Of a DNA stretch of 64,000 nt, positions 43,683 through 52,863 are shown piece by piece. How positions within the stretch are numbered: the stretch's first letter is position 1; every line of letters starts with the position of its first letter. The stretch spans positions 1 to 64,000 of the forward strand of contig NZ_JAGQBF010000009.1 of NCBI RefSeq assembly GCF_024345495.1, written 5' to 3'. Both the position numbers and the translations under genes were made by a program. The notes below the pieces were generated by a model. It was not told where the DNA came from and ran no database searches. It worked only from the letters and a program-made list of their open reading frames with translations. This DNA comes from Synechococcus sp. RedBA-s. GTDB taxonomy: Bacteria; Cyanobacteriota; Cyanobacteriia; PCC-6307; Cyanobiaceae.

Positions 43683-44699
43683 TCATGGCTGGGGAAAGAG
43701 CACGGCCCAGTCCTTGGCCATGTCCACCACCACCCAGCCACGCTCCGGTGCCTGCCGCAGGGCCTCCACGAGCTTGCCGCTGCTGGTCGGATGGGCGTCG
43801 TAGGCGTACTCCCGGCGGGGGTCGGTGTGATGCACGAGCAGGCCGAAGCTGGGCCGCGGATTGGCCATGGTGGTGAATTGCAGCATCTGCAGATCGCCGT
43901 CGGAATTGCCGAAGGCGGCGATCGGCCGGCGGCCGATGAAGGCATGAATGCCCACGGGTTTGCCCGCCTTGTCGTCCACGAACAGGTGGTCGCTGGACTT
44001 CACCAGCACCGGCTGGCCCTGCCGCAGCTCAAAGCGGGTGAGGGCCGTGGAGCCCACCACCTGCTCGGGCGGGATGCCGTAGACCCGCTCGCTCCACACC
44101 CGCATGAAGTCGGCGCCGCCACCCGAAACAATGAACGTGCTGAAGCCTTTGGCACGCAGATGGCGCAACAACTCCAGCATCGGTTGGTAGGCGAGCTGGT
44201 CATAGGGCCTGCCGTAGCGCGGATGGCGGGCGGTGGCGAGCCAGCGTTGCACCGATGTCCGGAATTCCTCGGTGGTCATGCCGGCGTGGGTGAGCGCGAG
44301 CACCCGCAGGAGGCCCTCGTGGCGTGGGCCCTCCAGCAACCTGGCCAGATCGCCGCCCAGGGCCGCCTGCACCATGGGGTCCTCGCGCAGGGCCGGTTCC
44401 TGCTTCACCCGTTCGCGCAGGGTGTCGAGGGCGTAGAACATCTGGAACGGCAGCGGATTCTCGGGCCAGAGGGTGCCGTCGTTGTCAAAGGTGGCGATGC
44501 GCTCAGCGGCGGGAACGTAGTCGGGCGATCCAGGCCGGCTCACCCGCTCCACATAGGAGAGGATCGCCCGTTTGGCGGGCCCTTCCCTCCAGGAGGGAAG
44601 GGCATCGAGGGCCCCCACGGGCAGCGTCGGCGTCGCTGCCACCAAAAGCCCAAGAGCAACGGCCCTGGCGGCGCCGGGGGTGGAAAGGCGGAGGTCCAT
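43683..44699 (-). CDS. HAD-type exported phosphatase
   Basis: A 338-residue HAD hydrolase. A signal peptide (ARAVALGLLVAATPTLPVGA) sends it to the periplasm. Motif I is TFDNDGTLW, motif II FIVSGGGADF, and motif IV FGNSDGDLQML; a Lys lies in the motif III region (FVDDKAGKPVG). It is the intact paralog of the frameshifted gene at 39745. The ATG at 44699 gives the signal peptide; the frame open to 45038 is non-coding. It probably removes phosphate from an organic ester. It lies downstream of the porin gene on the same strand after about 200 bp. Confidence 0.85.
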   Translation of the reverse strand: MDLRLSTPGAARAVALGLLVAATPTLPVGALDALPSWREGPAKRAILSYVERVSRPGSPDYVPAAERIATFDNDGTLWPENPLPFQMFYALDTLRERVKQEPALREDPMVQAALGGDLARLLEGPRHEGLLRVLALTHAGMTTEEFRTSVQRWLATARHPRYGRPYDQLAYQPMLELLRHLRAKGFSTFIVSGGGADFMRVWSERVYGIPPEQVVGSTALTRFELRQGQPVLVKSSDHLFVDDKAGKPVGIHAFIGRRPIAAFGNSDGDLQMLQFTTMANPRPSFGLLVHHTDPRREYAYDAHPTSSGKLVEALRQAPERGWVVVDMAKDWAVLFPQP

Positions 44700-44775
44700 C
44701 GCGATGGGGTGGGTCGAATCCCCCGATGGTGCCAGAACCCCTGGTGCTGTAGATGATGTGCGTATCGGCTCTCCC

Positions 44776-44791
44776 CGCCCCGATGGGGGCG
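44776..44791. terminator. GC-rich hairpin after the porin gene
   Basis: CGCCCC and GGGGCG form a 6-bp stem with a 4-base loop in the 196-bp gap between the end of the porin gene and the HAD gene. There is no T-run, so it would be a weak or processing-type terminator. Confidence 0.3.
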
Positions 44792-44895
44792 ATCCCTGTA
44801 GGCGTAGCGCAAGGCGGGCGGCATCACAGCTTGGTTCACGGCTCCGCCATTTAGGCAGCAACCAGCCTGGCGTCGCGCGTTCGATCCAGCGAGGT

Positions 44896-46383
44896 TCAGA
44901 ACGTGATCTTGCCCCTGAGACCGGCGACGGTTTCGGTGGCGAAGTTGGCCCTGGCTGGATCGATGAGCTGCAGGTCGGCTGTGAGGATGAACCAGGGAGT
45001 GATGGCAAAGCTGTAGTAGATCTCCAGCCCCTTCTCATTATCGAGGGGAAGAAAGGGATCGATTGTGTCCTCTAGAGCTTTGCTCCAGTTGTAGTAGTAA
45101 ACGCCGATACCGAAGCTGTCATAGGGGCGATTGGCGAACATCCCCTCGCCACTGATGCCGCCCACGAACGACCAGCCGATCGGATTGGGGTTGCCACTGG
45201 TTCCAGCCAGCTTCCCGTAGAGCCCGATTCCCTTGCCGGGTCTCACCTTGCTGGGAAAGAGCGTATGCCCGAACTGGAGGCTCAGATTGTTGGGATAGCT
45301 CACACCGCTGTTGTCCTGAAGGCCTGGTGGCAGGAGGATCTGCTCCAGGTCCACCTTCTTCTCCGTACTGAACGTGTAGGTGAGGCCGAGATTGGAGGGC
45401 CGATTCCAGGCCTTTCCGTTCCACTGCGCCGACAGCGAGACATTGGCACCAGTTTCGAACAGATCCTCCACCCAGTAGTTGTTGGTCTGATCGGCCGGAT
45501 CGAACACCATGGCCGAAAGACTGACCTCACCGATCTGCTGGGACAGAATCCCCCCCATGATCACCGGCGGCACCAAACCATCGGGGGGAGCCACGAAGGC
45601 CAGATTCATGAAACGATCGATTCCCCAGCCCCCGAAGAAGGGATCGTTGGCGAGCAGGTCGATCACGTTGATCTTCCCGAGCAGCAGGCTGGTGCCGCCC
45701 CAGCGCTGGCTGTAATAAAGCGAACTCGCCACCAGCTCCTCCTCTGAGCCAAGAGGGAGCACCGCGCTTGTAGTGACGGGCCAGAGGGCGCCGCCGCGGA
45801 ATCCAGGCAGCCGCCCGCCCTCCAGCTCCAGGTGCAGGTGGAAGCCCCCGCCACGCCAGAGGCCCATCCGGCTGGTGTCGAGGTCGAGCAGAGCATCGAT
45901 CCGCCCGCCCGTGAAGAAGTCTTTCCCCTGGCCGTGCTTACTGAGGCTGCCCTGATCCCCAGACCACTGCCCCTGGTAGAAGCCCGTGGCGTAGAGGCGC
46001 AGCGTCCCCCCGTTCTCCGCCAGTTGGCTGCGATCGCCGCCCCAGTCACCGGTGAGGGTGGGGCGGTTCCAGAACGTGGAAGGGGGCTTGTCGGCGCTCT
46101 CCTTTTCAGCTGTGGAGGGGACGGATTCAGGTGAAGGAGTCGGAGTCGAGGCCTGAGAAAGAGTCGAAGACACTGCCGGGGCCGCAACCACGGAAAGGCA
46201 TTCCGGACCTGGGCAAGCAAGGGAGCCGAAGCCAGGATCCTTTGTTGTCCCTGCCGATTGGCCTGCGCCCTCTTCTGCTCGCCCTTCGGGGGGCAGAAGG
46301 GCGAGCGAAGCCGTCAGCGGCAGCATGCCGGCAGCGATCCAACCGATTAAGGCACGAACCATGAGCCAATGGCCTTGTCCCAT
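44896..46383 (-). CDS. OprB-type carbohydrate porin
   Basis: A 495-residue outer membrane porin. A signal peptide (IGWIAAGMLPLTASLALLPP) is followed by a Ser/Thr/Pro-rich linker and then the OprB barrel: FWNRPTLTGDWGGDRSQLAE with the family TGDWGG motif, repeated aromatic strand pairs and a terminal Phe (LRGKITF). It lacks the N-terminal SLH domain usual in cyanobacterial porins. It would let small organic solutes through the outer membrane. The ATG at 46383 (or 46362) is chosen over the frame start at 46524, which overlaps the sulfatase. It follows the sulfatase gene on the same strand. Confidence 0.85.
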   Translation of the reverse strand: MGQGHWLMVRALIGWIAAGMLPLTASLALLPPEGRAEEGAGQSAGTTKDPGFGSLACPGPECLSVVAAPAVSSTLSQASTPTPSPESVPSTAEKESADKPPSTFWNRPTLTGDWGGDRSQLAENGGTLRLYATGFYQGQWSGDQGSLSKHGQGKDFFTGGRIDALLDLDTSRMGLWRGGGFHLHLELEGGRLPGFRGGALWPVTTSAVLPLGSEEELVASSLYYSQRWGGTSLLLGKINVIDLLANDPFFGGWGIDRFMNLAFVAPPDGLVPPVIMGGILSQQIGEVSLSAMVFDPADQTNNYWVEDLFETGANVSLSAQWNGKAWNRPSNLGLTYTFSTEKKVDLEQILLPPGLQDNSGVSYPNNLSLQFGHTLFPSKVRPGKGIGLYGKLAGTSGNPNPIGWSFVGGISGEGMFANRPYDSFGIGVYYYNWSKALEDTIDPFLPLDNEKGLEIYYSFAITPWFILTADLQLIDPARANFATETVAGLRGKITF

Positions 46384-46520
46384 CGGCTTTCGTCCGGCAC
46401 TTCGCAAACCTCTGTGATTGATAGGTGAAGCCGGACCGTGGCCTAGCTCACCGACCAGCAGCTCAACAGGCCTAAGACGCAAGGCTGCCCCGAGCGCAGT
46501 GGCCACCAGAGAGACCAGGC

Positions 46521-48875
46521 TCACTGCCGCGCCAGGATCATGCGCATCTGCTCCTGCAGGTGCTCCACCGGTTCACCGGAGACGTCCACCATCGCCCGCT
46601 TCACCACACCGGCGTAGGCGAAGGGGGGCTTGTAGTCCGGCATGGTGGGGGAACCGGGGTCGGCGCCCACGGCAACCCCGGCCGCCAGGCCGAGGCTCAG
46701 GGGAATCGTGACCGGCAGATCCCCTTCACCCACCGGCTGCCCGTCCACGAACAAGGCAATGTGGGCCGGCGTCCCTTTCCCCTTGGCGATGTCGGCAGGA
46801 CCCGTTGGGGTGAATTCCATACTCAGGATGTGGTGGCCACTCGGGATCTGCGCCGTGGACGTCACCCGGAAGTAGGTGTCGGCCACGTAGTTGTAGCCGT
46901 AGGTGAGCGTTCCGTTCTGCACGTAGAATGAGAAACCGCCATCGTTGCCGCCCATGCTGAACAGCACGCCGTCGGCGCCCGTCTCCGGCACGATCACCTC
47001 CACGGAGATGGAATGGGACCTGTTCAAGACGCGTGGGGCGGCATTGCCTGGCACCACCTGAGTGCCGGGGTAATAGATGTAGCGCTGCCGATCCAGGGCG
47101 ATCTGGGGACGCTCGGTCATGAAACGCTGGGTACCGCGGCTGTCGATCGGCAGCACGTTGTACTTGCCGGCCTCCACGTACCACATGCCGATCATGGCGA
47201 TCAGCCGATCCCGCTCCGTGGCGGCCAGGTTGTTGGTTTCGGCGAAATCCTCCTCAAGGTTGTACAGCTCCCAGCCATGGGCATCGAGTTGGATCAGCTG
47301 GTCGTAGCTGATCGGATCGCCGAAGCTGCGGCCGGATTCGCTGAATGAGGTGCCCGGCCAGGGACAGACCGCCCGCCAGCCCTGGTGATACAGGGAGCGA
47401 TGGCCAAACATCTCGAAGTACTGGGTGAGATGCAGGCTCGGAGCAGCGGCGGCGTCGAAGCAGCTGTGCAGGCTGTAACCCTCGATCGGGCTCTGAGTCA
47501 CACCCCGGATCGCCGTAGGTGCCTCAAGGCCGAGGGCATCGAGCACGGTGGGGACCAAATCGATGGCGTGACAATACTGGCTACGAATCTCACCCTTGGC
47601 CGTCAGGCCCTTCGGCCAGCTCACGATGAAGGGATCGCTGGTGCCACCTCGGTAGGTTTCGCGCTTCCAGCGCCGGAAGGGGGTGTTGCCGGCGTGGGTC
47701 CAGCCCCAGGGATAGTGGTTGAAATACTTCGGACCGCCGATGTCATCGATGGCGGCTAGATTCTGCTCGAGATTGTCGGGAACGTTGTTGAAGAATTTAC
47801 CTTCGTTCACCGAACCGCTGGGCCCTCCCTCGGAGCTGGCCCCGTTGTCGGAGATCAGCATGATCAGGGTGTTGTCGTATTCGCCCAGATCCTTCAGGAA
47901 CTTGATGAGCTCGCCGATGTAATGGTCGGTGTGCTCGAGGAAGCCGGCGAACACCTCCATCATGCGGGCATAGAGGCGCTTCTCATCCGCTGAAAGCCCT
48001 TCCCAAGCCTGCACATCGGGATCGTGGCGCGAGAGCACCGTGTTAGCCGGGATGATGCCGAGTTCTTTCTGGCGAGCAAAGGTATGCTCACGGTAGGCAT
48101 TCCAGCCACCATCAAACTTGCCCTTATATTTATCAGCCCATTCCTTCGGCACATGGTGCGGCGCATGCATGGCGCCGGTGCAGAAGTACATGAAGAATGG
48201 CTTGTTAGGGGCCACCTGCTTGGCGTCGGCAATCATCGCCTTGGCCTTCTCCACTAGATCCGGCGTGAGGTGATAGCCCTGCTCGGGGGTGGCGGGGGGT
48301 TCCACCTGGGTGTTGTCACGCACCAGCTCCGGGTAGTACTGGTGTGTGTCACCCCCGAGGAAGCCGTAGAAACGCTCGAATCCCCGTCCCAGGGGCCAGC
48401 GGTCGTAGGGGCCGGCCGCCGAGGTGGCCTCTGCTGGGGTGAGGTGCCACTTGCCCACGGCATAGGTGTTGTAGCCCTTCTGCAGCAGGATCTCGGAGAG
48501 GAAACCGTTCTCGAAGGGGATGTAGCCGTTGGAGCCGGGATAGCCCATCGAGCCTTCGGTAATGCAGGCCAGTCCGTTGGAGTGGTGGTTACGGCCCGTG
48601 AGCAAGCAGGAGCGCGATGGCGAGCAGAGCGCCGTGGTGTGCATGTTGCTGAAGCGCAGGCCATCGGCCGCCAGGGCATCGATGTTCGGTGTGGCGATCG
48701 GACTGCCGTAGCAACCGAGCTGGCCGAAGCCCATGTCATCGAAGACGATGTACAGCACATTGGGACTGCCGTCCGGGGCGCGGTTCGGCTCGGGCCAGGC
48801 CGGGGTGGACACATCGGCGGTTCGGCCAATTACACCGGGGAAGGCGGCACCGGGCTTGTATTCGTTCAACGCCAT
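46521..48875 (-). CDS. Arylsulfatase, CXPSR type, with C-terminal sandwich domain
   Basis: A 784-residue sulfatase. The Asp metal pair is FDDMGFG, and the formylglycine site CSPSRSCLLTGRNHH has Cys84. GKWHLTP and [12 protein letters not shown] complete the active site. After about residue 560 a beta-sandwich domain resembling LamG/concanavalin folds follows (GGFSFYVQNGTLTYGYNY). There is no signal peptide. It is one of three sulfatases in this region and is followed 138 bp later by the porin gene on the same strand. The substrate is probably an aryl or alkyl sulfate; not determinable from sequence. Confidence 0.92.
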   Translation of the reverse strand: MALNEYKPGAAFPGVIGRTADVSTPAWPEPNRAPDGSPNVLYIVFDDMGFGQLGCYGSPIATPNIDALAADGLRFSNMHTTALCSPSRSCLLTGRNHHSNGLACITEGSMGYPGSNGYIPFENGFLSEILLQKGYNTYAVGKWHLTPAEATSAAGPYDRWPLGRGFERFYGFLGGDTHQYYPELVRDNTQVEPPATPEQGYHLTPDLVEKAKAMIADAKQVAPNKPFFMYFCTGAMHAPHHVPKEWADKYKGKFDGGWNAYREHTFARQKELGIIPANTVLSRHDPDVQAWEGLSADEKRLYARMMEVFAGFLEHTDHYIGELIKFLKDLGEYDNTLIMLISDNGASSEGGPSGSVNEGKFFNNVPDNLEQNLAAIDDIGGPKYFNHYPWGWTHAGNTPFRRWKRETYRGGTSDPFIVSWPKGLTAKGEIRSQYCHAIDLVPTVLDALGLEAPTAIRGVTQSPIEGYSLHSCFDAAAAPSLHLTQYFEMFGHRSLYHQGWRAVCPWPGTSFSESGRSFGDPISYDQLIQLDAHGWELYNLEEDFAETNNLAATERDRLIAMIGMWYVEAGKYNVLPIDSRGTQRFMTERPQIALDRQRYIYYPGTQVVPGNAAPRVLNRSHSISVEVIVPETGADGVLFSMGGNDGGFSFYVQNGTLTYGYNYVADTYFRVTSTAQIPSGHHILSMEFTPTGPADIAKGKGTPAHIALFVDGQPVGEGDLPVTIPLSLGLAAGVAVGADPGSPTMPDYKPPFAYAGVVKRAMVDVSGEPVEHLQEQMRMILARQ

Positions 48876-49177
48876 CGGATCAGCCAGAAGGGAAAGGCAC
48901 TGCTGAGAACTTACCCAGCTGATCCGGAAGCGCCTTCCGGCTGTGGTGAGAACTACACCTGCCGCAACAGGGCGTCAGCCTGAAAGATCGTCAGGGTGCC
49001 GTGGTTTCACACCTTCACCGGCTGCCCCAGCGCGAGGAGAAGGGTGGCGCATGCCAGGCCCATCGGGCCGCCACCCAGAACGGCGATGCTCATTGGGGAT
49101 CTGGGGGCATCCAAACTCCGTTGCAGAAATCGGCTTCAGGCGTGCCCACCATCGCTGGCCGTGCAAGATTCCGGTCC
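48876..49177. other. Intergenic region with hairpin and a flavoprotein fragment
   Basis: About 300 bp between the divergent sulfatase and MarC genes. It contains a perfect hairpin CCGGAAG-CGC-CTTCCGG at 48924-48940, about 50 bp upstream of the sulfatase start, and the short minus-strand relic at 49007-49093. No other gene was recognised. Confidence 0.55.
49007..49093 (-). pseudogene. N-terminal fragment of an FAD/NAD-dependent oxidoreductase
   Basis: A 28-codon frame starting ATG at 49093 reads SIAVLGGGPMGLACATLL, a nucleotide-binding GxGxxG beta-alpha-beta start of flavin-dependent oxidoreductases. After the TGA, the same frame goes on with LTIFQADALL, like the E/D-containing second strand, then a further stop. 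The rest of the gene is gone. This is a truncated gene end, probably left by a rearrangement. Confidence 0.55.
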
Positions 49178-49966
49178 ATGCGCCCACCTTCCCCTCGGTC
49201 CTCCCTGCTGCTGCTGTTTGGCGGCGTTCTGGTGGCCTGCCTTGCGTCCGCGGCGGCGGCTGCCGTGCCAGCCTCGAGGTTCGAGGCCCAGGCCAGCCTG
49301 ATCCCGAAGCTGCGGGAGTTCTACGGCGGGATGGGTGGTTACCGGGCATTGATCCCGATCCTGATCCTCACGATCGGCCCGCTGAAGATCATCCCGGCTT
49401 TCGTGAAGCTCACCGCCCACGCCGATCCCCCCCTGCGCAGGCGCATGGCCTGGCGCGCCTCCCTGATCGCCACGGCCGTGCTGATCGTCCTGGCTCTCTC
49501 GGGCTGGAAGCTGCTGATCAACTACAACATCCCGCTCACGGCGATCCTGTTTTCCGGCGGACTGGTGCTGGTTCTGGTGGCGTTGCGGATGGTGCTGGCC
49601 CAGTACGGCGACGAGGACGATCGCCCCGATCCGCCCCCAGCCGAGCCCTCCATGGCCCAGGTGGTGCAACCGCTGGTGTTCCCCACAATTCTCACGCCCT
49701 ACGGCATCGCCGTGGTGATCACGATGTCGGCCCTTGTGCGACAGCTGGAGGGCACGCCGTTCTGGCTGATGGGTCTGCTGGTGGCCGTTATGGCGGTGAA
49801 CCTCCTGGCGATGCTGTTCGCCCGGCCGATCCTGCGGGTGATCCAGCCTCGCTTCCTCCAGCTGTTGGGATTGGTGCTGAGCGTGATCCAGCTGGCGCTC
49901 GGCTTCTCGATGATCTTCACGTCCATCGAGATTCAGGCGCTCGTGCTGCGCCAGATCCTGAGCTGA
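49178..49966 (+). CDS. MarC-family membrane protein
   Basis: A 262-residue integral membrane protein with an N-terminal hydrophobic lead (SSLLLLFGGVLVACLASAAA) and six later helices. Features of the MarC/UPF0056 family include ALIPILILTIGPLKIIPAF and the duplicated QPLVFPTILTPYGIAVVITM block. The role is unknown despite the name. The ATG at 49178 is preferred over the frame start at 49001. It is divergent from the sulfatase and convergent with the DUF1254 gene. Confidence 0.82.
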   Translation: MRPPSPRSSLLLLFGGVLVACLASAAAAAVPASRFEAQASLIPKLREFYGGMGGYRALIPILILTIGPLKIIPAFVKLTAHADPPLRRRMAWRASLIATAVLIVLALSGWKLLINYNIPLTAILFSGGLVLVLVALRMVLAQYGDEDDRPDPPPAEPSMAQVVQPLVFPTILTPYGIAVVITMSALVRQLEGTPFWLMGLLVAVMAVNLLAMLFARPILRVIQPRFLQLLGLVLSVIQLALGFSMIFTSIEIQALVLRQILS

Positions 49967-50043
49967 TCGGCCTGGCCCTTGGTGTTCAGGTGTCTGGCAC
50001 CAAACCTTGGGCCTGATTCGATCCGCCGGCTTTGGATCAAGGC

Positions 50044-52773
50044 TTATTCCACAGGCTCGATATCGGCGAGCTTCCAGCTGCGATCAAAATAGGGCTCGGT
50101 CGGGGCGTACAAACGGAAGTAGGTGAACCAGCCTTTTCCGGGAATCGTCGGGACCCAGTTCTTCTCCATCCCCGTGGGAGCGGTCGGCCCGAAGGTGATG
50201 TCCGTCGAACCGTCGGCGTTCTTGATCAAATCCATGCGTGACGAGCGATCGGCGATTTCTTCCTTGTTGTCGATGAAGCAGCGGGACTCGTTGTCGTAGG
50301 CGGTCACCGACCAGAACTGCTTGGCGGGCACATGGGCGTCCACGCGCAGGCGATAGGTCTTGCCGCCGTCAAGCCAGTTGCCGTCCCGGTCCTTGGTGGC
50401 TTCGAGGTAGGTCTGTCCCACGCCGGGCACCTTGGTGGCCATGGCCTTGGCGGCGGTCACCGCCTCGTAGAACCACGACGCATATTCATCCAGCGGCGCC
50501 GAAAACTCGGGTTCCGCGCCGGGCTCAAAACCCAGCGAGATCTCCCAGCGCCGGTCCGGCCAGATGGCCGCAGTCGCGAAGCGTTTCTGATAGGCATTGG
50601 CACGTGCCATCGCTTCACCGACCAGCACCGCTTCGCTCAGGAGTTCGGTCTGTCGCGCGTCCGGCTCGAAGGGCTTGCCTTTCTCGATGCCCAGGGGCTT
50701 GAGCATCGCCATCATGAGGCGGTCACGTTCGCGAACAGGCTCCTGGTTGAGTGTGGCGGCAAGTAAGTCCCAATAGGCCATGCCGCGCGGATGGGTGCCG
50801 CTCCAGGGCTTGCCGCCGGGAGAAACGAATCGAGTGGCCTGAGGTGCTGCGCGCTCGCTGTAGGGGTAGATGCGGAACTTCTCGAGCAGCGCCTTGGCGA
50901 CCTGCGGGTCGGGACTGAGCACGCGAAAACCGATGAACACACTGACGGTCGGTGCACGCACCACGCGGTACCCCGCAGCCATCGGATCCTCGTGTACCGG
51001 GCTCAGCACGAGGATCTTGTCGCCCATGGCCTTGTCGGGGCCTGCTTCGCCAAACTCGCCGCCGTCAACGCCGAGTTGCCACATGCTGCTGATGCCCCCG
51101 GCCGTTGGCCCGGCCGGGATTTCGACGACCAGCGGCCCGGTGCGCCCGAGATTGGGGAAGCCGAGGATATAGGGGGTGGTGGCGTTGGCCGTGAGCAGGC
51201 CCAGCTTGTCGCGGTAGCTGTTGTAGATGACCAGGTCGGTGTCCTTCGCCCCGAACACCTGCTCATGCTGTTGCTGCCATCGGGCGAAGCCCATCAACGG
51301 CAGCGACCACAGGTAGGCCTGGGTGGCCCGCTGGAAATCCATCTGATCAAACAGTGTCTTGACGGTGGCTTGCGAGGGGTAGCCGCGCTCGAACTCGAGC
51401 CTGCCGATGCGCGTGTCGATTGTTTCCAGCACAGGGCTGTCCACTCGGTGCATCGCCGGTTGCTGCCAGCGGCCATCGAGCACTTCAGCTTTGGGGAGAT
51501 AGATGCGCAGCACCGCGTAGAACGGACCTGCTGGCGCCGGCAGCCAGTTGGATTCCAGCGCCGCCCCCGGTGAATCCTTCTGGAGATAGATCGTCACCGA
51601 GCCGTCTGGGTCTTGCTTGAACGACTCGGCCATCGGTGAATTGATCAGGTAGCGATTCAGACGGTTTTCCACCAGCGTGCGGGTGTTGCCGTCGTACATC
51701 GTGAGCGACCAGAACGCATGGGCCGGAGGCAACGCCCCCTTCTCGAACCGCAAGGTGTAGCAGTTGGAGGAGGCGTCCAAGGGCTGGCCTTCGCTGTCAT
51801 TGCCGTAGTTCGGATAGACAGCTTCTTCTTTGGAATTTCCATAGATCCCCAGATTGGCCGCCAGGAAGCGGCGCAGGTAGTTGCCCTCCAGGAATGTCCG
51901 ATCGCCAAAGAGATCGATCTTCGAGATCTCTCCCGCGTTCAGTCGCCGTCGTAGCTCCTCCTCGTCCGTCCAGGCGTCAGCGATTCCATCGTCCACTGCC
52001 TTGGCCGTATCGGCCGGCAGTTTCGCCGGATCGAAGGGCAGTCCGGCACCGATGCCCAGGGTGGCGAAGCGCGCGAGTTTCTCCTCTTCCGAAGGATGGG
52101 TCGGGCAGAACTGAAGCAGGACGTTGAGGTACGGAAACAGAGCTGAGGTTTTGGTCATGCCCGCCTCAGGCTTGGGCCAGGTGATGCTCGGTGCCTGGGG
52201 CGTCTGGTTGCCCAGATACCGGCTCAATGGACGCACCTGGTAGCGCGCCTGAATCGCACGCACGTTCTCAAGGTCGGCCGGGTTGAACAGCTGGGTGCGG
52301 ATCAGTGCATAGGCGATCTGGGTTTCCGAGCGAATGATCGCCTTGATGCCCTCCGGCTTCTCGCCCTTCCAATCGGGTCCGGCAATGAGAAAGTCACCAC
52401 CACTGTTACCGTGGGTGCGCGTACCGAGGTAGCCGAAGTTGTGCGTGTAAAGATCAATCAGTTGTGCGCAGTAGTAGCGATTGTCATCGATCTTTGGCAT
52501 CGTGATGACAACAGGTTCGGCGCGCAGATCCATCCAGATATAGGAATACGGCGTATCGGAGTTCGGAGTAATGAACTGCTGATCCTGGGGTGTCGCCACT
52601 CGAGAGGAGTGACCCATGGCGTTGAAAGGCGCCTTGAAGGCGGTGCCTTCAAGGTCCACCGCCTGCTTGTAGAGCGTCTCGTAGCCAGCCACGATCGGAA
52701 AGCCGTAGATGAACGCCTCTTTGGCGACTGCGCCTGCCAGCGGCGATAGTCCCATGAGCTGTTCGAGATTCAT
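50044..52773 (-). CDS. Tandem DUF1254/DUF1214 protein
   Basis: A 909-residue protein made of two family units in one frame. Unit 1 (about 1-440) has DUF1254 (AKEAFIYGFPIVAGYETLYK, TPNSDTPYSYIWMDLRAEPV) and DUF1214 (HAFWSLTMYDGNTRTLVEN). Unit 2 (about 455-909) repeats the order with DUF1254-like QATQAYLWSLP-type helices and DUF1214 (KQFWSVTAYDNESRCFID). Typical members are a single unit of 450-480 residues. No signal peptide is present in this version. GAGG lies eight bases before the ATG at 52773. It sits between two sulfatase-type genes on the same strand. Biochemical function unknown. Confidence 0.88.
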   Translation of the reverse strand: MNLEQLMGLSPLAGAVAKEAFIYGFPIVAGYETLYKQAVDLEGTAFKAPFNAMGHSSRVATPQDQQFITPNSDTPYSYIWMDLRAEPVVITMPKIDDNRYYCAQLIDLYTHNFGYLGTRTHGNSGGDFLIAGPDWKGEKPEGIKAIIRSETQIAYALIRTQLFNPADLENVRAIQARYQVRPLSRYLGNQTPQAPSITWPKPEAGMTKTSALFPYLNVLLQFCPTHPSEEEKLARFATLGIGAGLPFDPAKLPADTAKAVDDGIADAWTDEEELRRRLNAGEISKIDLFGDRTFLEGNYLRRFLAANLGIYGNSKEEAVYPNYGNDSEGQPLDASSNCYTLRFEKGALPPAHAFWSLTMYDGNTRTLVENRLNRYLINSPMAESFKQDPDGSVTIYLQKDSPGAALESNWLPAPAGPFYAVLRIYLPKAEVLDGRWQQPAMHRVDSPVLETIDTRIGRLEFERGYPSQATVKTLFDQMDFQRATQAYLWSLPLMGFARWQQQHEQVFGAKDTDLVIYNSYRDKLGLLTANATTPYILGFPNLGRTGPLVVEIPAGPTAGGISSMWQLGVDGGEFGEAGPDKAMGDKILVLSPVHEDPMAAGYRVVRAPTVSVFIGFRVLSPDPQVAKALLEKFRIYPYSERAAPQATRFVSPGGKPWSGTHPRGMAYWDLLAATLNQEPVRERDRLMMAMLKPLGIEKGKPFEPDARQTELLSEAVLVGEAMARANAYQKRFATAAIWPDRRWEISLGFEPGAEPEFSAPLDEYASWFYEAVTAAKAMATKVPGVGQTYLEATKDRDGNWLDGGKTYRLRVDAHVPAKQFWSVTAYDNESRCFIDNKEEIADRSSRMDLIKNADGSTDITFGPTAPTGMEKNWVPTIPGKGWFTYFRLYAPTEPYFDRSWKLADIEPVE

Positions 52774-52863
52774 GCACATTGCCTCAAGAATTGCCGACCA
52801 AGGGCGGGTTAACTGACGGATCTGCGTTTACCTTATCTTCTGAATGGCCGGTAGCCCCCATGC

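Noticed and set aside
44696-44760. GGGTCGAATCCCCC looked like a tRNA T-arm
   Set aside because: No acceptor or anticodon stem can be built around it, and the T-loop lacks the TTC start.
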